Origin: Yoonia sp.
Lineage (GTDB): Bacteria > Pseudomonadota > Alphaproteobacteria > Rhodobacterales > Rhodobacteraceae
Assembly: GCA_029252195.1 (NCBI GenBank)
Contig: JAQXBV010000001.1
Location: 1-35,831 of the forward strand
Direction of reading: 5' to 3'
Length of the DNA stretch: 35,831 nt
Shown here piece after piece: positions 18,398 to 27,609 of the stretch. The number at the start of each line of letters is the position of its first letter. The first letter of the stretch is position 1. The notes below the pieces were generated by a model, which had not been told where the DNA came from, searched no databases, and saw nothing but the letters and a program-made list of their open reading frames with translations. The position numbers were made by a program, and so were the translations under genes.

Positions 18398-20766
18398 TTG
18401 GCGTCACGTTTACTGCCCTTATCTGGCATTGGCGGCGCAACCCCTTGCAATTGTTCACCCTGCTTGCAGGGCTTGCCTTAGCCACGGCGCTTTGGTCGGG
18501 CGTGCAGGCGATCAATGCGGAAGCAAGGGCGAGCTATGATGCGGCGGCGGCGACATTGGGCGAGGGGCGATTTGACCGGTTGAACCGCCGTGACGGGCAG
18601 CCGATCTCGGAAGCGACCTATGTCCAGTTGCGCCGCGCAGGGTGGCTCGTCAGCCCTGTGATCGAAGGGCGTATCGACAGCGTGCGCCTTGTCGGGGTTG
18701 AGTTGCTGACAGCACCTGGTGGACTTGCGCCTGCCGCCTTTGGCGACGCAGCAGCCATCGCAGGTTTAGGCGGGGATCAGGTGATCGCGGCTGAGGGCAC
18801 AAAGCTTGCGGGTGTGCGGGTCGTCATTGACCCCGACATCGCCCCGCAGACCGCGATTGCAGACATCGGCACCGCGCAGAAACTTTTGAACAGGGCGGGT
18901 GAAATAGACACGCTGGTTGTCGCCCCGCAGCAGCCCTTGATCCAAGCGGCTCTTGCGGATGTCGCGCCAGAGTTGACCCGCCAGATCGCGCAGTCGGGGT
19001 CTGACATCGGGCGGCTGACGGACAGCTTTCACTTGAACCTGACGGCCTTTGGATTGCTGTCTTTTGCTGTCGGGATTTTTATCGTGCATGGCGCCATTGG
19101 GCTGGCGTTCGAACAACGGCGGGGGACAGTGCGGACGCTGCGCGCCTTGGGTGTGCCCTTGCGGCCCCTGATCCTCTTGATGGTTGCAGAGCTTCTGAGC
19201 CTCGCCTTTCTGGCGGGGCTGATTGGCGTTGGGTTGGGCTATGTGATTGCGGGCCTCTTGTTGCCTGACGTGGCGGCGACGCTGCGGGGGCTTTACGGGG
19301 CGGATGTGGCTGGCACGCTGCAATTGCGTCCGATCTGGTGGGCGTCGGGCATGGCAATCGCGCTTGGCGGCACCGCAATTGCCGCAAGCGGCGCGCTTTG
19401 GAAACTGTCACGGCTGCCGCTTCTGGCGGGCGGCAATCCGCGTGCGCTTGCTGTCGCAGCAGGTCGCGGGGCAAAGGTCCAAGGCTTCGCCGCAGTCGTG
19501 CTGCTGACCGCCGCAGCGATCCTCGCACTCTTTGGGAACAGCATCTTGGCGGGCTTTGCACTTTTGGCCGCGCTTTTGATTGGCGCGGCTTTGGCTCTCC
19601 CGTTGATCTTGTCGCGCGTTCTGGATTGGGCGAGCGTGCGGGCAACGGGCGTGGTTACGCAGTGGTTTTGGGCGGATACACGGCAACAACTGCCCGGGTT
19701 GTCATTGGCGTTGATGGCGCTTTTGTTGGCGATGGCTGCGAATATCGGCGTCTCGACAATGGTCAGCAGTTTTCGCCTGACCTTTGTCGCGTTTCTGGAT
19801 CAACGCTTGTCATCAGAGCTTTATGTGAACGCAGAAACGCCTGCGCAAGCGATCGCAATCGAGGCTTACGGTAAGGCAAATGCCGACGCGGTTTTGCCTG
19901 TGCAAAGCGAGAAAGTGATGATCAGCGGTCAGCCCGCTGAGGTCTTTGGCGGGCGCGATCATAGCACCTACCGCGAGAACTGGCGGTTCCTGCAAGCGCA
20001 AGCGATGCCGTGGGATGCCGTGCACACAGGGCAAGGGATTCTGATCAACGAGCAATTGGCGCGGCGTGCAAATCTGGCGATCGGCGAAACCATTGCGGTG
20101 ACAGGGCAAGTGTACACTGTCGCTGGCGTTTACGGTGATTATGGCAACCCTATCGGACAAGCGGTGATCGACGAGGGCCAGTTTGCCAAATTGTTCCCCG
20201 ATGTGCGCCCCGTCCGGTTTGGCATTCGCATGGACCGCGACAAGGTCGCTGCATTCGTCGCGGCGATGGCGCGCGACATTGATGTGCCTGCCGCAAATAC
20301 GATCCATCAAGCGGGGATCAAGGCCTTTTCACTGGGGGTCTTCGAGCGCACGTTTACGGTTACGACCGCGCTCAATATTCTGACGCTCGCGGTGGCGGGG
20401 TTTGCGATCTTGATGAGCCTTTTGACCCTGACCGCGATGCGCGTGCCACAACTTGCGCCTGCTTGGGCGATGGGCATGACCCGCCGCAATCTTGGCGCGT
20501 CAGAGTTGGTGCGGACCCTGCTTTTGGCAAGTATGACGGCGGTCGTGGCGCTGCCGCTAGGGCTGGCACTGGCGTGGGTGTTGCTCGCGGTAGTGAATGT
20601 TGCGGCCTTTGGCTGGCAATTGCCGATGTACCTTTTTCCCGCCGATTATGCGCGGCTTGGCGGCCTTGCGCTGCTCGCGGCTACGATTGCGGCGCTTTGG
20701 CCTGCACTGCGGTTGGCGCGCACGCCGCCGTCCGACCTGCTTAAGGTGTTTTCCAATGAACGTTAG
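18394..20766 (+). CDS. ABC transporter permease with two FtsX domains
   Basis: A 790-residue inner-membrane permease. An N-terminal membrane anchor (about residues 20-38) is followed by a periplasmic region and a first FtsX-like membrane unit (about 210-330). Further helices near 365-410 and a second anchor near 435-455 lead into a second periplasmic region and a last FtsX unit (about 655-780). The two-unit layout means one chain could replace the usual pair of permeases, as in AttF plus AttG or LolC plus LolE. The substrate is not known; a role with lipid, lipoprotein or a secreted partner is inferred from the family. It overlaps the ATPase gene by 4 bases and the next gene by 11 bases, indicating tight coupling. 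Confidence 0.88.
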   Translation: MIGVTFTALIWHWRRNPLQLFTLLAGLALATALWSGVQAINAEARASYDAAAATLGEGRFDRLNRRDGQPISEATYVQLRRAGWLVSPVIEGRIDSVRLVGVELLTAPGGLAPAAFGDAAAIAGLGGDQVIAAEGTKLAGVRVVIDPDIAPQTAIADIGTAQKLLNRAGEIDTLVVAPQQPLIQAALADVAPELTRQIAQSGSDIGRLTDSFHLNLTAFGLLSFAVGIFIVHGAIGLAFEQRRGTVRTLRALGVPLRPLILLMVAELLSLAFLAGLIGVGLGYVIAGLLLPDVAATLRGLYGADVAGTLQLRPIWWASGMAIALGGTAIAASGALWKLSRLPLLAGGNPRALAVAAGRGAKVQGFAAVVLLTAAAILALFGNSILAGFALLAALLIGAALALPLILSRVLDWASVRATGVVTQWFWADTRQQLPGLSLALMALLLAMAANIGVSTMVSSFRLTFVAFLDQRLSSELYVNAETPAQAIAIEAYGKANADAVLPVQSEKVMISGQPAEVFGGRDHSTYRENWRFLQAQAMPWDAVHTGQGILINEQLARRANLAIGETIAVTGQVYTVAGVYGDYGNPIGQAVIDEGQFAKLFPDVRPVRFGIRMDRDKVAAFVAAMARDIDVPAANTIHQAGIKAFSLGVFERTFTVTTALNILTLAVAGFAILMSLLTLTAMRVPQLAPAWAMGMTRRNLGASELVRTLLLASMTAVVALPLGLALAWVLLAVVNVAAFGWQLPMYLFPADYARLGGLALLAATIAALWPALRLARTPPSDLLKVFSNER

Positions 20767-21787
20767 AGCGATTTTTCTGCTGCTTTGGTTGCCTGTTGCG
20801 GCGTGGTCGCAAGGCTTTGCAGGCCTTGGGCAAAGCGCCGAAGGCTTCACCCGACCGATGCCCAATCCGACCTTCACCTTCCCTCAGGATCACGGCCCTC
20901 ACCCCGACTACCGGATTGAATGGTGGTATATCACCGCCAATCTGCGTGACGAAAACGGGGTCGATTACGGGCTGCAATGGACCTTGTTTCGCAGCGCATT
21001 TGCCCCTGAGGCAGGCACGGGCTGGACCTCGCCGCAAGTCTGGATGGGGCATGCGGCTGTCACAACGCCACAGGCGCATTTCGTGACGGAGCGCTTGGCG
21101 CGCGGCGGGATCGGGCAGGCGGGCGTCATCGCCGCACCATTTGAGGCGTGGATCGACGAGTGGCGCTTTGCAGGATCCCTTGATCAGGCGACGCTCTCTG
21201 CCGCAGGGCCAGAGTTTGGCTACGATATGACACTAACCGCGGCGGGCCCTTTAGTATTTCACGGAGACAGGGGGTATTCGGTCAAATCGGCAGGTGATCA
21301 GGCGTCGTACTATTACTCGCAACCTTTCTATGACATCGCAGGCACGTTGCATTTGCCTCAAGGCGATGTGGCGGTTTCGGGCGAGGCTTGGCTTGATCGG
21401 GAATGGTCGTCGCAGCCTTTGGCAGAGGATCAAAGCGGCTGGGACTGGTTCTCGCTGTCCTTTGACGACGGGGCGAAAATGATGGGGTTCCGGTTGCGTG
21501 GCAACGAGACCTATACAGCGGCGACATGGATCGCGGCCGATGGGACAACAATGGCCCTGCCGCATGGGGCGTTTCAGGCTGAACCGCTGGAAACCGCGTC
21601 GGTGAACCAGCGGGATATTCCCACAACATGGGCTGTGCGTTTGCCCGAAAAGGGGGTCGACGTCACCGTGCAGGCGGTCAATCCAAATGCGTGGATGGCG
21701 ACCTCTGTGCCCTATTGGGAGGGGCCAGTGCGGATCACAGGGTCTCACACGGGGCGTGGCTATCTGGAGATGACGGGCTATGAGTAG
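20756..21787 (+). CDS. Secreted lipocalin-like protein (AttH/CrtC-like fold)
   Basis: A 343-residue exported protein. It has a signal peptide (MNVRAIFLLLWLPVAAWS, cleavage near residue 18) and then the family landmark HPDYRIEWWYITANL (about 49-63), with further conserved segments AWLDREWSSQPL and GWDWFSLSFDDGAKMM. It belongs to the predicted secreted hydrolase group related to carotenoid 1,2-hydratase and AttH, a tandem lipocalin-like fold. Enzymatic activity has not been shown for most of the group. The start at 20756 lies inside the permease gene, overlapping by 11 bases, which argues that it works with that transporter. The ORF could extend in frame to 20597, but only 20756 gives a signal peptide. 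Confidence 0.86.
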   Translation: MNVRAIFLLLWLPVAAWSQGFAGLGQSAEGFTRPMPNPTFTFPQDHGPHPDYRIEWWYITANLRDENGVDYGLQWTLFRSAFAPEAGTGWTSPQVWMGHAAVTTPQAHFVTERLARGGIGQAGVIAAPFEAWIDEWRFAGSLDQATLSAAGPEFGYDMTLTAAGPLVFHGDRGYSVKSAGDQASYYYSQPFYDIAGTLHLPQGDVAVSGEAWLDREWSSQPLAEDQSGWDWFSLSFDDGAKMMGFRLRGNETYTAATWIAADGTTMALPHGAFQAEPLETASVNQRDIPTTWAVRLPEKGVDVTVQAVNPNAWMATSVPYWEGPVRITGSHTGRGYLEMTGYE

Positions 21788-21850
21788 CGTATTGGCGAGG
21801 CACGCTTGCAGGACTGGCGCCTCTGAGGTGGTATAGGATAGGTCGAACAG

Positions 21851-24007
21851 ATGAATGAACACCCCTTACCTCTCACCCGTGATCTTGTCCTGATTGGTGG
21901 CGGCCATACACATGCGCTTGTGCTGCGCAAATGGGGGATGAACCCGCTTGCGGGTGTACGGATGACTGTCATCAATCCAGGACCGACCGCGCCTTATTCG
22001 GGGATGCTGCCTGGCTTTGTTGCAGGGCACTACAGCCGTGAGGAGCTCGATATTGATCTGGTGAAACTCGCGCGGTTCGCGGGGGCTCGCATTGTGATCG
22101 GGGCGGCAACAGCCGTGGACCGCGCAGCGCGGCTCGTGCATGTCGCCGGACGCCCGCCCATCGCCTTTGATGCACTGAGCATCGACGTGGGGATTACCTC
22201 TACAATGCCAGACCTCAAAGGCTTCCCCGAATTTGGCGTGCCAGCCAAACCGCTGGGCACCTTTGCGAGCCGCTGGGATGTGGTGCGCAACGCAGGCGAC
22301 ATCACGCAGATCGCGGTGATCGGTGGTGGCGTTGCAGGTGCAGAACTTGCGATGGCGATGCAGTTTGCGATGAAGGGCAAAGCGGAGGTCACGCTCATCG
22401 ACAGAGGCCCCGTTCTAAAGGATCTGGATGGCTCTGCGCGGACTAAGATGCTGGGCGCATTGGCGCAAAACAAGGTTACACTTTGTGAGAATGCAGAGGT
22501 CGTATCGGTAGATGATGCATGCGTGCACCTTGCCGGTGGGCACAGCGTGACCGCTCAATTTGTGACGGGTGCGGCGGGTGCACGCGCGCATGGTTGGCAA
22601 TCCGAAATCGGTCTGGATATGGAGGGCGGTTTCATCGCGGTGAACCCGCAGTTGCAGTCCTCGGACCCTGCAATCTTTGCCGTCGGCGACTGTGCGCATA
22701 TGACCGCCAATCCAAGGCCTAAGGCGGGCGTCTTTGCTGTGCGCCAAGCGCCTGTGCTGTTTGACAATTTGCGCGCCATGCTGTCGGGGGGCAAGTTGCG
22801 CGATTACAGACCGCAGCGGGATTATCTGAAACTCATTTCACAAGGACGGAAATCCGCCCTTGCGGAAAAGCTCGGCACGGCCTTTCAAGGGCCGCTCTTG
22901 TGGCGGTGGAAAGATCACATTGACCGCAAATTCATGAACCAATTTGACGCGCTGCCACAGATGGAAAATGCGCGGCTCCCGCAAGACATGGCAAGCGGCT
23001 TGCGAGAGGCGTTGGGCGACAAGCCGATGTGTGGCGGGTGCGGTGCGAAGGTCGGGCGTGGCGCTTTGCGCGCGGTCTTGGCTGAACTCCCTGTCTCAGG
23101 CCGTGCCGATGTGCGCAGCGTGGCTGGAGATGATGCTGCGATTTTGAGGACAGGTGGTGTGACGCAAATCATGACCACCGACCATTTGCGCAGCTTCTTT
23201 GCGGACCCCGTCGTGATGACGCGGATCGCGGCTATTCATGCGCTGGGCGATGCTTGGGCGATGGGTGCCGCGCCGCAGGCAGTGACGGCGAACCTGATCT
23301 TGCCCCGCATGTCGGCCCAGATGCAGAGCCGGACACTGTCTGAAATTATGCAAGTTGCGCAAGACGTGATGTCGGAGGCGGGTGCAGCGATTGTTGGCGG
23401 GCATTCGTCGCTTGGAGATGAATTGACGATTGGTTTTACCGTCACAGGGCTATGCGACCGCGCGCCGATCACGATTGCAGGGGCCAAGGCGGGGGATGTT
23501 TTGATCCTGACCAAACCGATTGGCAGCGGTGTTATCATGGCCGCTGAAATGGCGGGTGAGGTTGCGGGTGAAGTCGTGGCAAAAGCGCTTGAGACGATGA
23601 TGATCGGGCAGGGTGCCGCCTCTGGGATTTTGACCGGTGCTCATGCGATGACCGATGTCACCGGCTTTGGTCTGGCAGGCCATTTGAGCGGCATTTGCGA
23701 GGCGTCGGGGGTGGCTGCTGTGCTCGATATCAATGCGATCCCATTCATGGCGGGGGCAATTGAACTGGCCACGCAAGGTATAAAATCTAGCCTGTTTGAG
23801 GACAACCGGGGTGGCGCTGGGCCAGTGTTCGGGGCGGATGGCCCGCAGGGTGATTTGCTCTTTGATCCGCAAACCGCCGGCGGGTTGTTGGCGGCAGTTG
23901 ACGCAGCGCAAGCCGAGGCCGTTTTGACCGCGTTAATCGCGGCAGGATATCCTGCGGTGCGCGTCGGGACAATCGAGGCGGGTGCGCCTGTTGTGCGCGT
24001 TATCTGA
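21851..24007 (+). CDS. selD: NADH dehydrogenase-like / selenide water dikinase (SelD) fusion
   Basis: A 718-residue two-domain protein. Residues 1 to about 375 form a pyridine-nucleotide-disulfide/NDH-2-like flavoprotein with an FAD-binding loop LIGGGHTHAL (14-23), a second Rossmann motif AVIGGGVAGAELA (155-167) and the FAD-end motif AIFAVGDCAH. Residues about 390 to 718 are selenophosphate synthetase, which makes selenophosphate from selenide and ATP. The catalytic pair is present as Cys397 and Lys400 in GGCGAKVG, matching Cys17 and Lys20 of E. coli SelD, followed by AGDDAA and MTTDHLRSF. The oxidoreductase half may supply reduced selenium, but that is inference. It overlaps the convergent mnmH by 8 bases. 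Confidence 0.93.
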   Translation: MNEHPLPLTRDLVLIGGGHTHALVLRKWGMNPLAGVRMTVINPGPTAPYSGMLPGFVAGHYSREELDIDLVKLARFAGARIVIGAATAVDRAARLVHVAGRPPIAFDALSIDVGITSTMPDLKGFPEFGVPAKPLGTFASRWDVVRNAGDITQIAVIGGGVAGAELAMAMQFAMKGKAEVTLIDRGPVLKDLDGSARTKMLGALAQNKVTLCENAEVVSVDDACVHLAGGHSVTAQFVTGAAGARAHGWQSEIGLDMEGGFIAVNPQLQSSDPAIFAVGDCAHMTANPRPKAGVFAVRQAPVLFDNLRAMLSGGKLRDYRPQRDYLKLISQGRKSALAEKLGTAFQGPLLWRWKDHIDRKFMNQFDALPQMENARLPQDMASGLREALGDKPMCGGCGAKVGRGALRAVLAELPVSGRADVRSVAGDDAAILRTGGVTQIMTTDHLRSFFADPVVMTRIAAIHALGDAWAMGAAPQAVTANLILPRMSAQMQSRTLSEIMQVAQDVMSEAGAAIVGGHSSLGDELTIGFTVTGLCDRAPITIAGAKAGDVLILTKPIGSGVIMAAEMAGEVAGEVVAKALETMMIGQGAASGILTGAHAMTDVTGFGLAGHLSGICEASGVAAVLDINAIPFMAGAIELATQGIKSSLFEDNRGGAGPVFGADGPQGDLLFDPQTAGGLLAAVDAAQAEAVLTALIAAGYPAVRVGTIEAGAPVVRVI

Positions 24008-25046
24008 TCACGGTGAGGATCGCGTCGGCGAGCGTATTTTGGCCAGCCTCATCAAGCGTTTCCGACGAGAGTTCCGCCAAGATTTCGTGCTCACCCGCGC
24101 CGCGCGACTTGGCGTAGGCTGCGTCGTAGTGCTGCTCCATGAGTGCGGCTGCAAGAGCGCGAAAATCGCCCGCGTGCATCAACGCTAACCAACCGTCAAC
24201 GACGGCATGACCCCGAATATTGCGCAGAGGCCCGAGCCGTTTTGCGAGGTCGGCAGGGTCTGAAATCACGTCTGCATAGGCCGTTTCCAGAAACGCGGCG
24301 CGGGCGGCAATGGGCGCGGAGACCATGATCTTGGGCGCAGCAATCATCGCAGACCAAAGCTGTTTGGGCAGGTTGATTTTGCCGATCTTTGAACTCTCTG
24401 CCTCGATGATGACAGGGCGGGTCGGATCGAGATTTGCGAGGGCCACGGCAAGCGCTGTCTCAAACCCTTTTTGATCGGGTTGCCCGCCTGTGGTGCGCCC
24501 CAAAAGCGAGCCGCGATGGCCTGCCAGTCCTTCGAGGTCGATGACCTGCGCGCCGCGCTCGGCCAGCTTTGCAAGTAGTGCGGTTTTCGCGGTGCCTGTG
24601 TTGCCGTCCAGTAGGATAATGCGGTGCGCGACGGGCGTGTCGTAGAGTGCCTCTTTGACGAGCCTGCGCCACGTCATATAGCCACCCTCAACCGTATCAG
24701 CGCGCCAGCCGATTTGTTGCAGGATGATGGTGAAAGAACCTGAGCGTTGCCCGCCGCGCCAGCAGTATACCAAAGGCCGCCAGCTGCCGTCTTTGTCTGC
24801 CAGTGGGCCTTCGACATGGTCGGCCACATTGCGGGCCACGAGAGTGGCGCCAAGTTTGCGCGCCGTGAAAGGGCTGACCTGTTTGTAGATGGTCCCGACC
24901 TCGGCGCGCTGATCGTTTGAGAGGGCGGGGAGGTTGATCGCTCCGGGGACGTGATCGGTCGCGAATTCGGCAGGCGAGCGGACGTCGATCAGGGTATCGA
25001 ACCCATGGTCGAGCATGGCGCGGAGGGTGTCAAATTGCGTGGGCAT
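24000..25046 (-). CDS. mnmH: tRNA 2-selenouridine synthase
   Basis: A 348-residue enzyme (also SelU/YbbB) that replaces sulfur with selenium in the wobble 2-thiouridine of tRNA using selenophosphate, through a geranylated intermediate. The rhodanese domain has LIDVRSPAEFATDHVPGAIN and catalytic Cys95 in YCWRGGQRS. The C-terminal domain has a P-loop GNTGTAKT (148-155), where an Ala stands at the position usually filled by the last Gly. The start is the ATG at 25046, matching the family N-terminus; the ORF extends 12 codons to a TTG. It is tail-to-tail with selD, and the two make a full selenouridine pathway. No selA, selB or selC is visible here, so selenoprotein synthesis cannot be judged. 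Confidence 0.94.
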   Translation of the reverse strand: MPTQFDTLRAMLDHGFDTLIDVRSPAEFATDHVPGAINLPALSNDQRAEVGTIYKQVSPFTARKLGATLVARNVADHVEGPLADKDGSWRPLVYCWRGGQRSGSFTIILQQIGWRADTVEGGYMTWRRLVKEALYDTPVAHRIILLDGNTGTAKTALLAKLAERGAQVIDLEGLAGHRGSLLGRTTGGQPDQKGFETALAVALANLDPTRPVIIEAESSKIGKINLPKQLWSAMIAAPKIMVSAPIAARAAFLETAYADVISDPADLAKRLGPLRNIRGHAVVDGWLALMHAGDFRALAAALMEQHYDAAYAKSRGAGEHEILAELSSETLDEAGQNTLADAILTVIR

Positions 25047-25116
25047 GAGCGCTGGTATCGCAGGTAAAATCGTGATGCACAATGCACCCGGTGCAGGTGG
25101 AAAGCCCGCGTTGATT

Positions 25117-25899
25117 TTAAGGCAAAAGGGGGACGCGGCCCGTGCTTGTCAGTGTCCAGCAATCGCGTCCTTCAAAGACGACGGGGGTGAGGGGCCGCCC
25201 GTAGCCTGCGCCGCCGTCGATATCGACGCGGGTGCCGAAATGCGTGGGCGCGTCGAGTGCGGTGTGGCCGTGCACGACTATGCGCCCGAAGTCGTAGGCG
25301 GTCTCCAGAAAGCCGTCGCGGATCCAAAGCAGGTCTTCGACGTCTTGGTCAGCAAGGGCGATCTGCGGGCGCAGACCTGCGTGCACGAAGATCAGGTCTT
25401 CTGTTTCCAATGTCAGCGGCAGGTTGGAGAGGAAATCGGTATGCGCTTGGGGCACGGCGGCGCGGGCTTCGGCGGCGATGGTCGCGGGCGAGAGTGTTGC
25501 GCCGTCTCGGGTGTAATGCGTGAGTTTCTCGAAGCCGTTCAGTGGGTGGTCGAAATGGGGCGTGCCTGTCACGCCGTAGGAGGCCAGCGTGTTGGCCCCG
25601 CCCAGCCGTGGGTTGATCCAAGAGATGTTTGATTTGACTTTTGGATCGTGTTCATTGGCGGAGGTCACGTAGTCGCAGAACATCCGGTCGTGATTGCCTT
25701 TGAGGAAGGTCCAGTTGTGACCCGCTGCCTTGCCGGCGATGAGCCGTTCGATTACGGCGCGGCTGTCGGGGCCGCGGTCGGTGTAGTCGCCGATGAAAAC
25801 GATATGCGCGTCCGGTCCGCCATCTGCTGCGATTAGGCCGAGAGCGTGGTTGAGCATGTCAATTTGCCCATGAATGTCGCCTATTGCGTAAATGGGCAT
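25117..25899 (-). CDS. Metallophosphoesterase, PrpA/Ser-Thr phosphatase type
   Basis: A 260-residue calcineurin-like phosphoesterase. The metal-binding motifs are visible in order: YAIGDIHGQ (GDxHG) near residue 4, FIGDYTDRGPDS (GDxxDRG), FLKGNHDRM (GNHD), and VHAGLRP and VVHGHTALD near the C-terminus. This is the complete set for the PPP-like group that dephosphorylates phosphoproteins or small phosphate esters. The substrate is not evident. The ATG at 25899 was chosen because AAGGA lies upstream and the family starts at this MPIYAIGDIHG segment; the ORF extends 16 codons further. It follows serA on the same strand, separated by 89 bp containing two hairpins. Confidence 0.92.
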   Translation of the reverse strand: MPIYAIGDIHGQIDMLNHALGLIAADGGPDAHIVFIGDYTDRGPDSRAVIERLIAGKAAGHNWTFLKGNHDRMFCDYVTSANEHDPKVKSNISWINPRLGGANTLASYGVTGTPHFDHPLNGFEKLTHYTRDGATLSPATIAAEARAAVPQAHTDFLSNLPLTLETEDLIFVHAGLRPQIALADQDVEDLLWIRDGFLETAYDFGRIVVHGHTALDAPTHFGTRVDIDGGAGYGRPLTPVVFEGRDCWTLTSTGRVPLLP

Positions 25900-25931
25900 T
25901 GGGGGTCCTTTGACGATGTTGGTTGTCGCTG

Positions 25932-25980
25932 TTGGCCTTGCGGCCAATGCGCCCCACCCACCATCCCGTGGCTGGGGCGC
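25932..25980 (-). terminator. Tandem hairpins after serA
   Basis: GCGCCCCA (25949-25956) pairs with TGGGGCGC (25973-25980), with an inner CCAC/GTGG extension around the loop CATCCC. Directly beside it, TTGGCC (25932-25937) pairs with GGCCAA (25942-25947) around TTGC. They lie 8 bases past the serA stop. No T-run follows in the leftward direction, so they may terminate poorly or stabilise the mRNA end. Confidence 0.5.
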
Positions 25981-25988
25981 TTGTCGTT

Positions 25989-27581
25989 TTAGACTTCGAA
26001 AGTCAGGGGTTTCACCTGCTGGAAGAGGCCTGTTGCTTCAAGTGCCTTGATCGCTTCGGCTGGTACGGGTTCGTCGACATAGAGCAATGCGATGGCCTCG
26101 CCCTTTGCTGCGGCGCGGCCGAGCGTAAAGTTCGCGATGTTCACGCCGTGGGTGCCCATTGTCTGGCCCAAGGTCCCGATGATGCCGGGCACGTCTTCGT
26201 TTGTGGTGTAGAGCATGTGTGCCCCCACCTCTGCGTCGACGTTGATGCCCTTAATCTGGATGAAGCGTGGCTTGCCGTCGCTGAAGACTGTGCCTGCAAC
26301 AGAGCGCTCGCGCTTGGCTGTCACGACGGTTACCTTGACGTAGCCTTCGAAGGAGCCGGACTGATCCTGCTTGGTTGTCGAGATCTGGATGCCGCGTTCT
26401 TTGGCGATGACCGGTGCGGAGACCATGTTGGTGTCAGGGTTCGCCTTCTTCATGATTCCCGCGATGGTGGCGGCGGTCAGCGCCTTGAGGTTCATCTCGG
26501 AAACCAGACCGTCAAACAGGATGTTGATCGCGGTGATCGGCTCGTCGGTCATTTGACCGATGAAGTTGCCAAGGTGACCTGCGAGTTTGATCCATGGGCC
26601 CATAACCTTTGCCTCTTCGGCGGTCACGGATGGCATGTTGAGTGCGTTGGTCACGGCACCTGTCAGCAGGTAGTCGGACATTTGTTCGGCCACTTGCAGG
26701 GCGACGTTTTCTTGGGCTTCGGTTGTTGCGGCACCAAGGTGGGGTGTGCAGACAACGTTGGGCAGGTTGAAAAGTGGGCTGTCTGTTGCAGGTTCGACGG
26801 CGAAAACGTCAAAAGCGGCGCCAGCGACGTGGCCGGACTTGAGCGCCTCTGCCAATGCCTCTTCATCAACCAGGCCGCCGCGCGCGCAGTTGATGATACG
26901 CACACCTTTCTTGGTTTTAGCGATGTTTTCGGCCGACAGGATATTGGCAGTTTGATCTGTGAAGGGCACATGTAGGGTGATGAAATCAGCATTTGCCAAG
27001 AGTTCATCCAGCTCGACCTTTTGCACGCCCATTTCATCGGCCTTTTCTTCCCCAAGGTAGGGGTCGTATGCCATGACTTTCATCTTGAGCCCGCGGGCGC
27101 GGTCGCAGACGATGCCGCCGATGTTGCCCGCGCCGATGACGCCGAGGGTTTTGCCAGTCAGTTCGACGCCCATGAATTTGGACTTTTCCCATTTGCCCGC
27201 ATGTGTGGATGCAGAAGCTTCAGGGATTTGGCGCGCGACAGCGAACATCATGGCGACGGCGTGCTCGGCAGTGGTGATCATGTTACCGAAAGGCGTGTTC
27301 ATCACGATGATACCAGCCTTGGAGGCGGCGTCGCGGTCGACGTTATCAACACCGATACCTGCGCGGCCGATGACCTTGAGGTTGGTTGCAGCTTCGATCA
27401 GTTTGGCGGTCGCTTTGGTCGCGGAACGAATGGCCAAGCCGTCGTAGTTGCCGATGATGGCGGCCAGCGCGTCTTTGTCTTTGCCAAGGTTCGGCTGGAA
27501 ATCGACGTCGATGCCGCGGTCGCGGAAGATTTGAACAGCAGCTTCGGAAAGGCTGTCGGAGATAAGTACTTTAGGTGCCAT
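25989..27581 (-). CDS. serA: D-3-phosphoglycerate dehydrogenase
   Basis: A 530-residue enzyme that oxidises 3-phosphoglycerate to 3-phosphohydroxypyruvate, the first committed step of serine synthesis. The NAD-binding motif is GAGNIGG (150-156). The catalytic Arg234 is in CARGGLVDE, Glu263 in AVEP, and His281 in TPHLGAAT. After the catalytic domains come an intervening ASB-like domain and a C-terminal ACT domain (about 455-530; HVPGIIG-like VPGIIGTLGQTMGTHGVNIA), as in the long, mycobacterial-type SerA. The ACT domain suggests feedback by serine, which is inference. AAGGA precedes the ATG. It lies 54 bp after serC on the same strand with a hairpin between them. Confidence 0.96.
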   Translation of the reverse strand: MAPKVLISDSLSEAAVQIFRDRGIDVDFQPNLGKDKDALAAIIGNYDGLAIRSATKATAKLIEAATNLKVIGRAGIGVDNVDRDAASKAGIIVMNTPFGNMITTAEHAVAMMFAVARQIPEASASTHAGKWEKSKFMGVELTGKTLGVIGAGNIGGIVCDRARGLKMKVMAYDPYLGEEKADEMGVQKVELDELLANADFITLHVPFTDQTANILSAENIAKTKKGVRIINCARGGLVDEEALAEALKSGHVAGAAFDVFAVEPATDSPLFNLPNVVCTPHLGAATTEAQENVALQVAEQMSDYLLTGAVTNALNMPSVTAEEAKVMGPWIKLAGHLGNFIGQMTDEPITAINILFDGLVSEMNLKALTAATIAGIMKKANPDTNMVSAPVIAKERGIQISTTKQDQSGSFEGYVKVTVVTAKRERSVAGTVFSDGKPRFIQIKGINVDAEVGAHMLYTTNEDVPGIIGTLGQTMGTHGVNIANFTLGRAAAKGEAIALLYVDEPVPAEAIKALEATGLFQQVKPLTFEV

Positions 27582-27609
27582 CAGAGTGGTCCTTTTGATA
27601 AGTGGGGTG

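Noticed and set aside
21788..21850. GAGGC/GCCTC inverted repeat before the selD fusion, considered as a selenium-related RNA element or terminator
   Set aside because: The stem is only 5 bp with a long loop and no T-run. SelD here uses Cys rather than selenocysteine, so no recoding element is needed.
25923..26975. Rightward ORF of 350 codons opposite serA
   Set aside because: Antisense shadow of serA; the protein is unusually rich in Cys, His and Gly without any motif.
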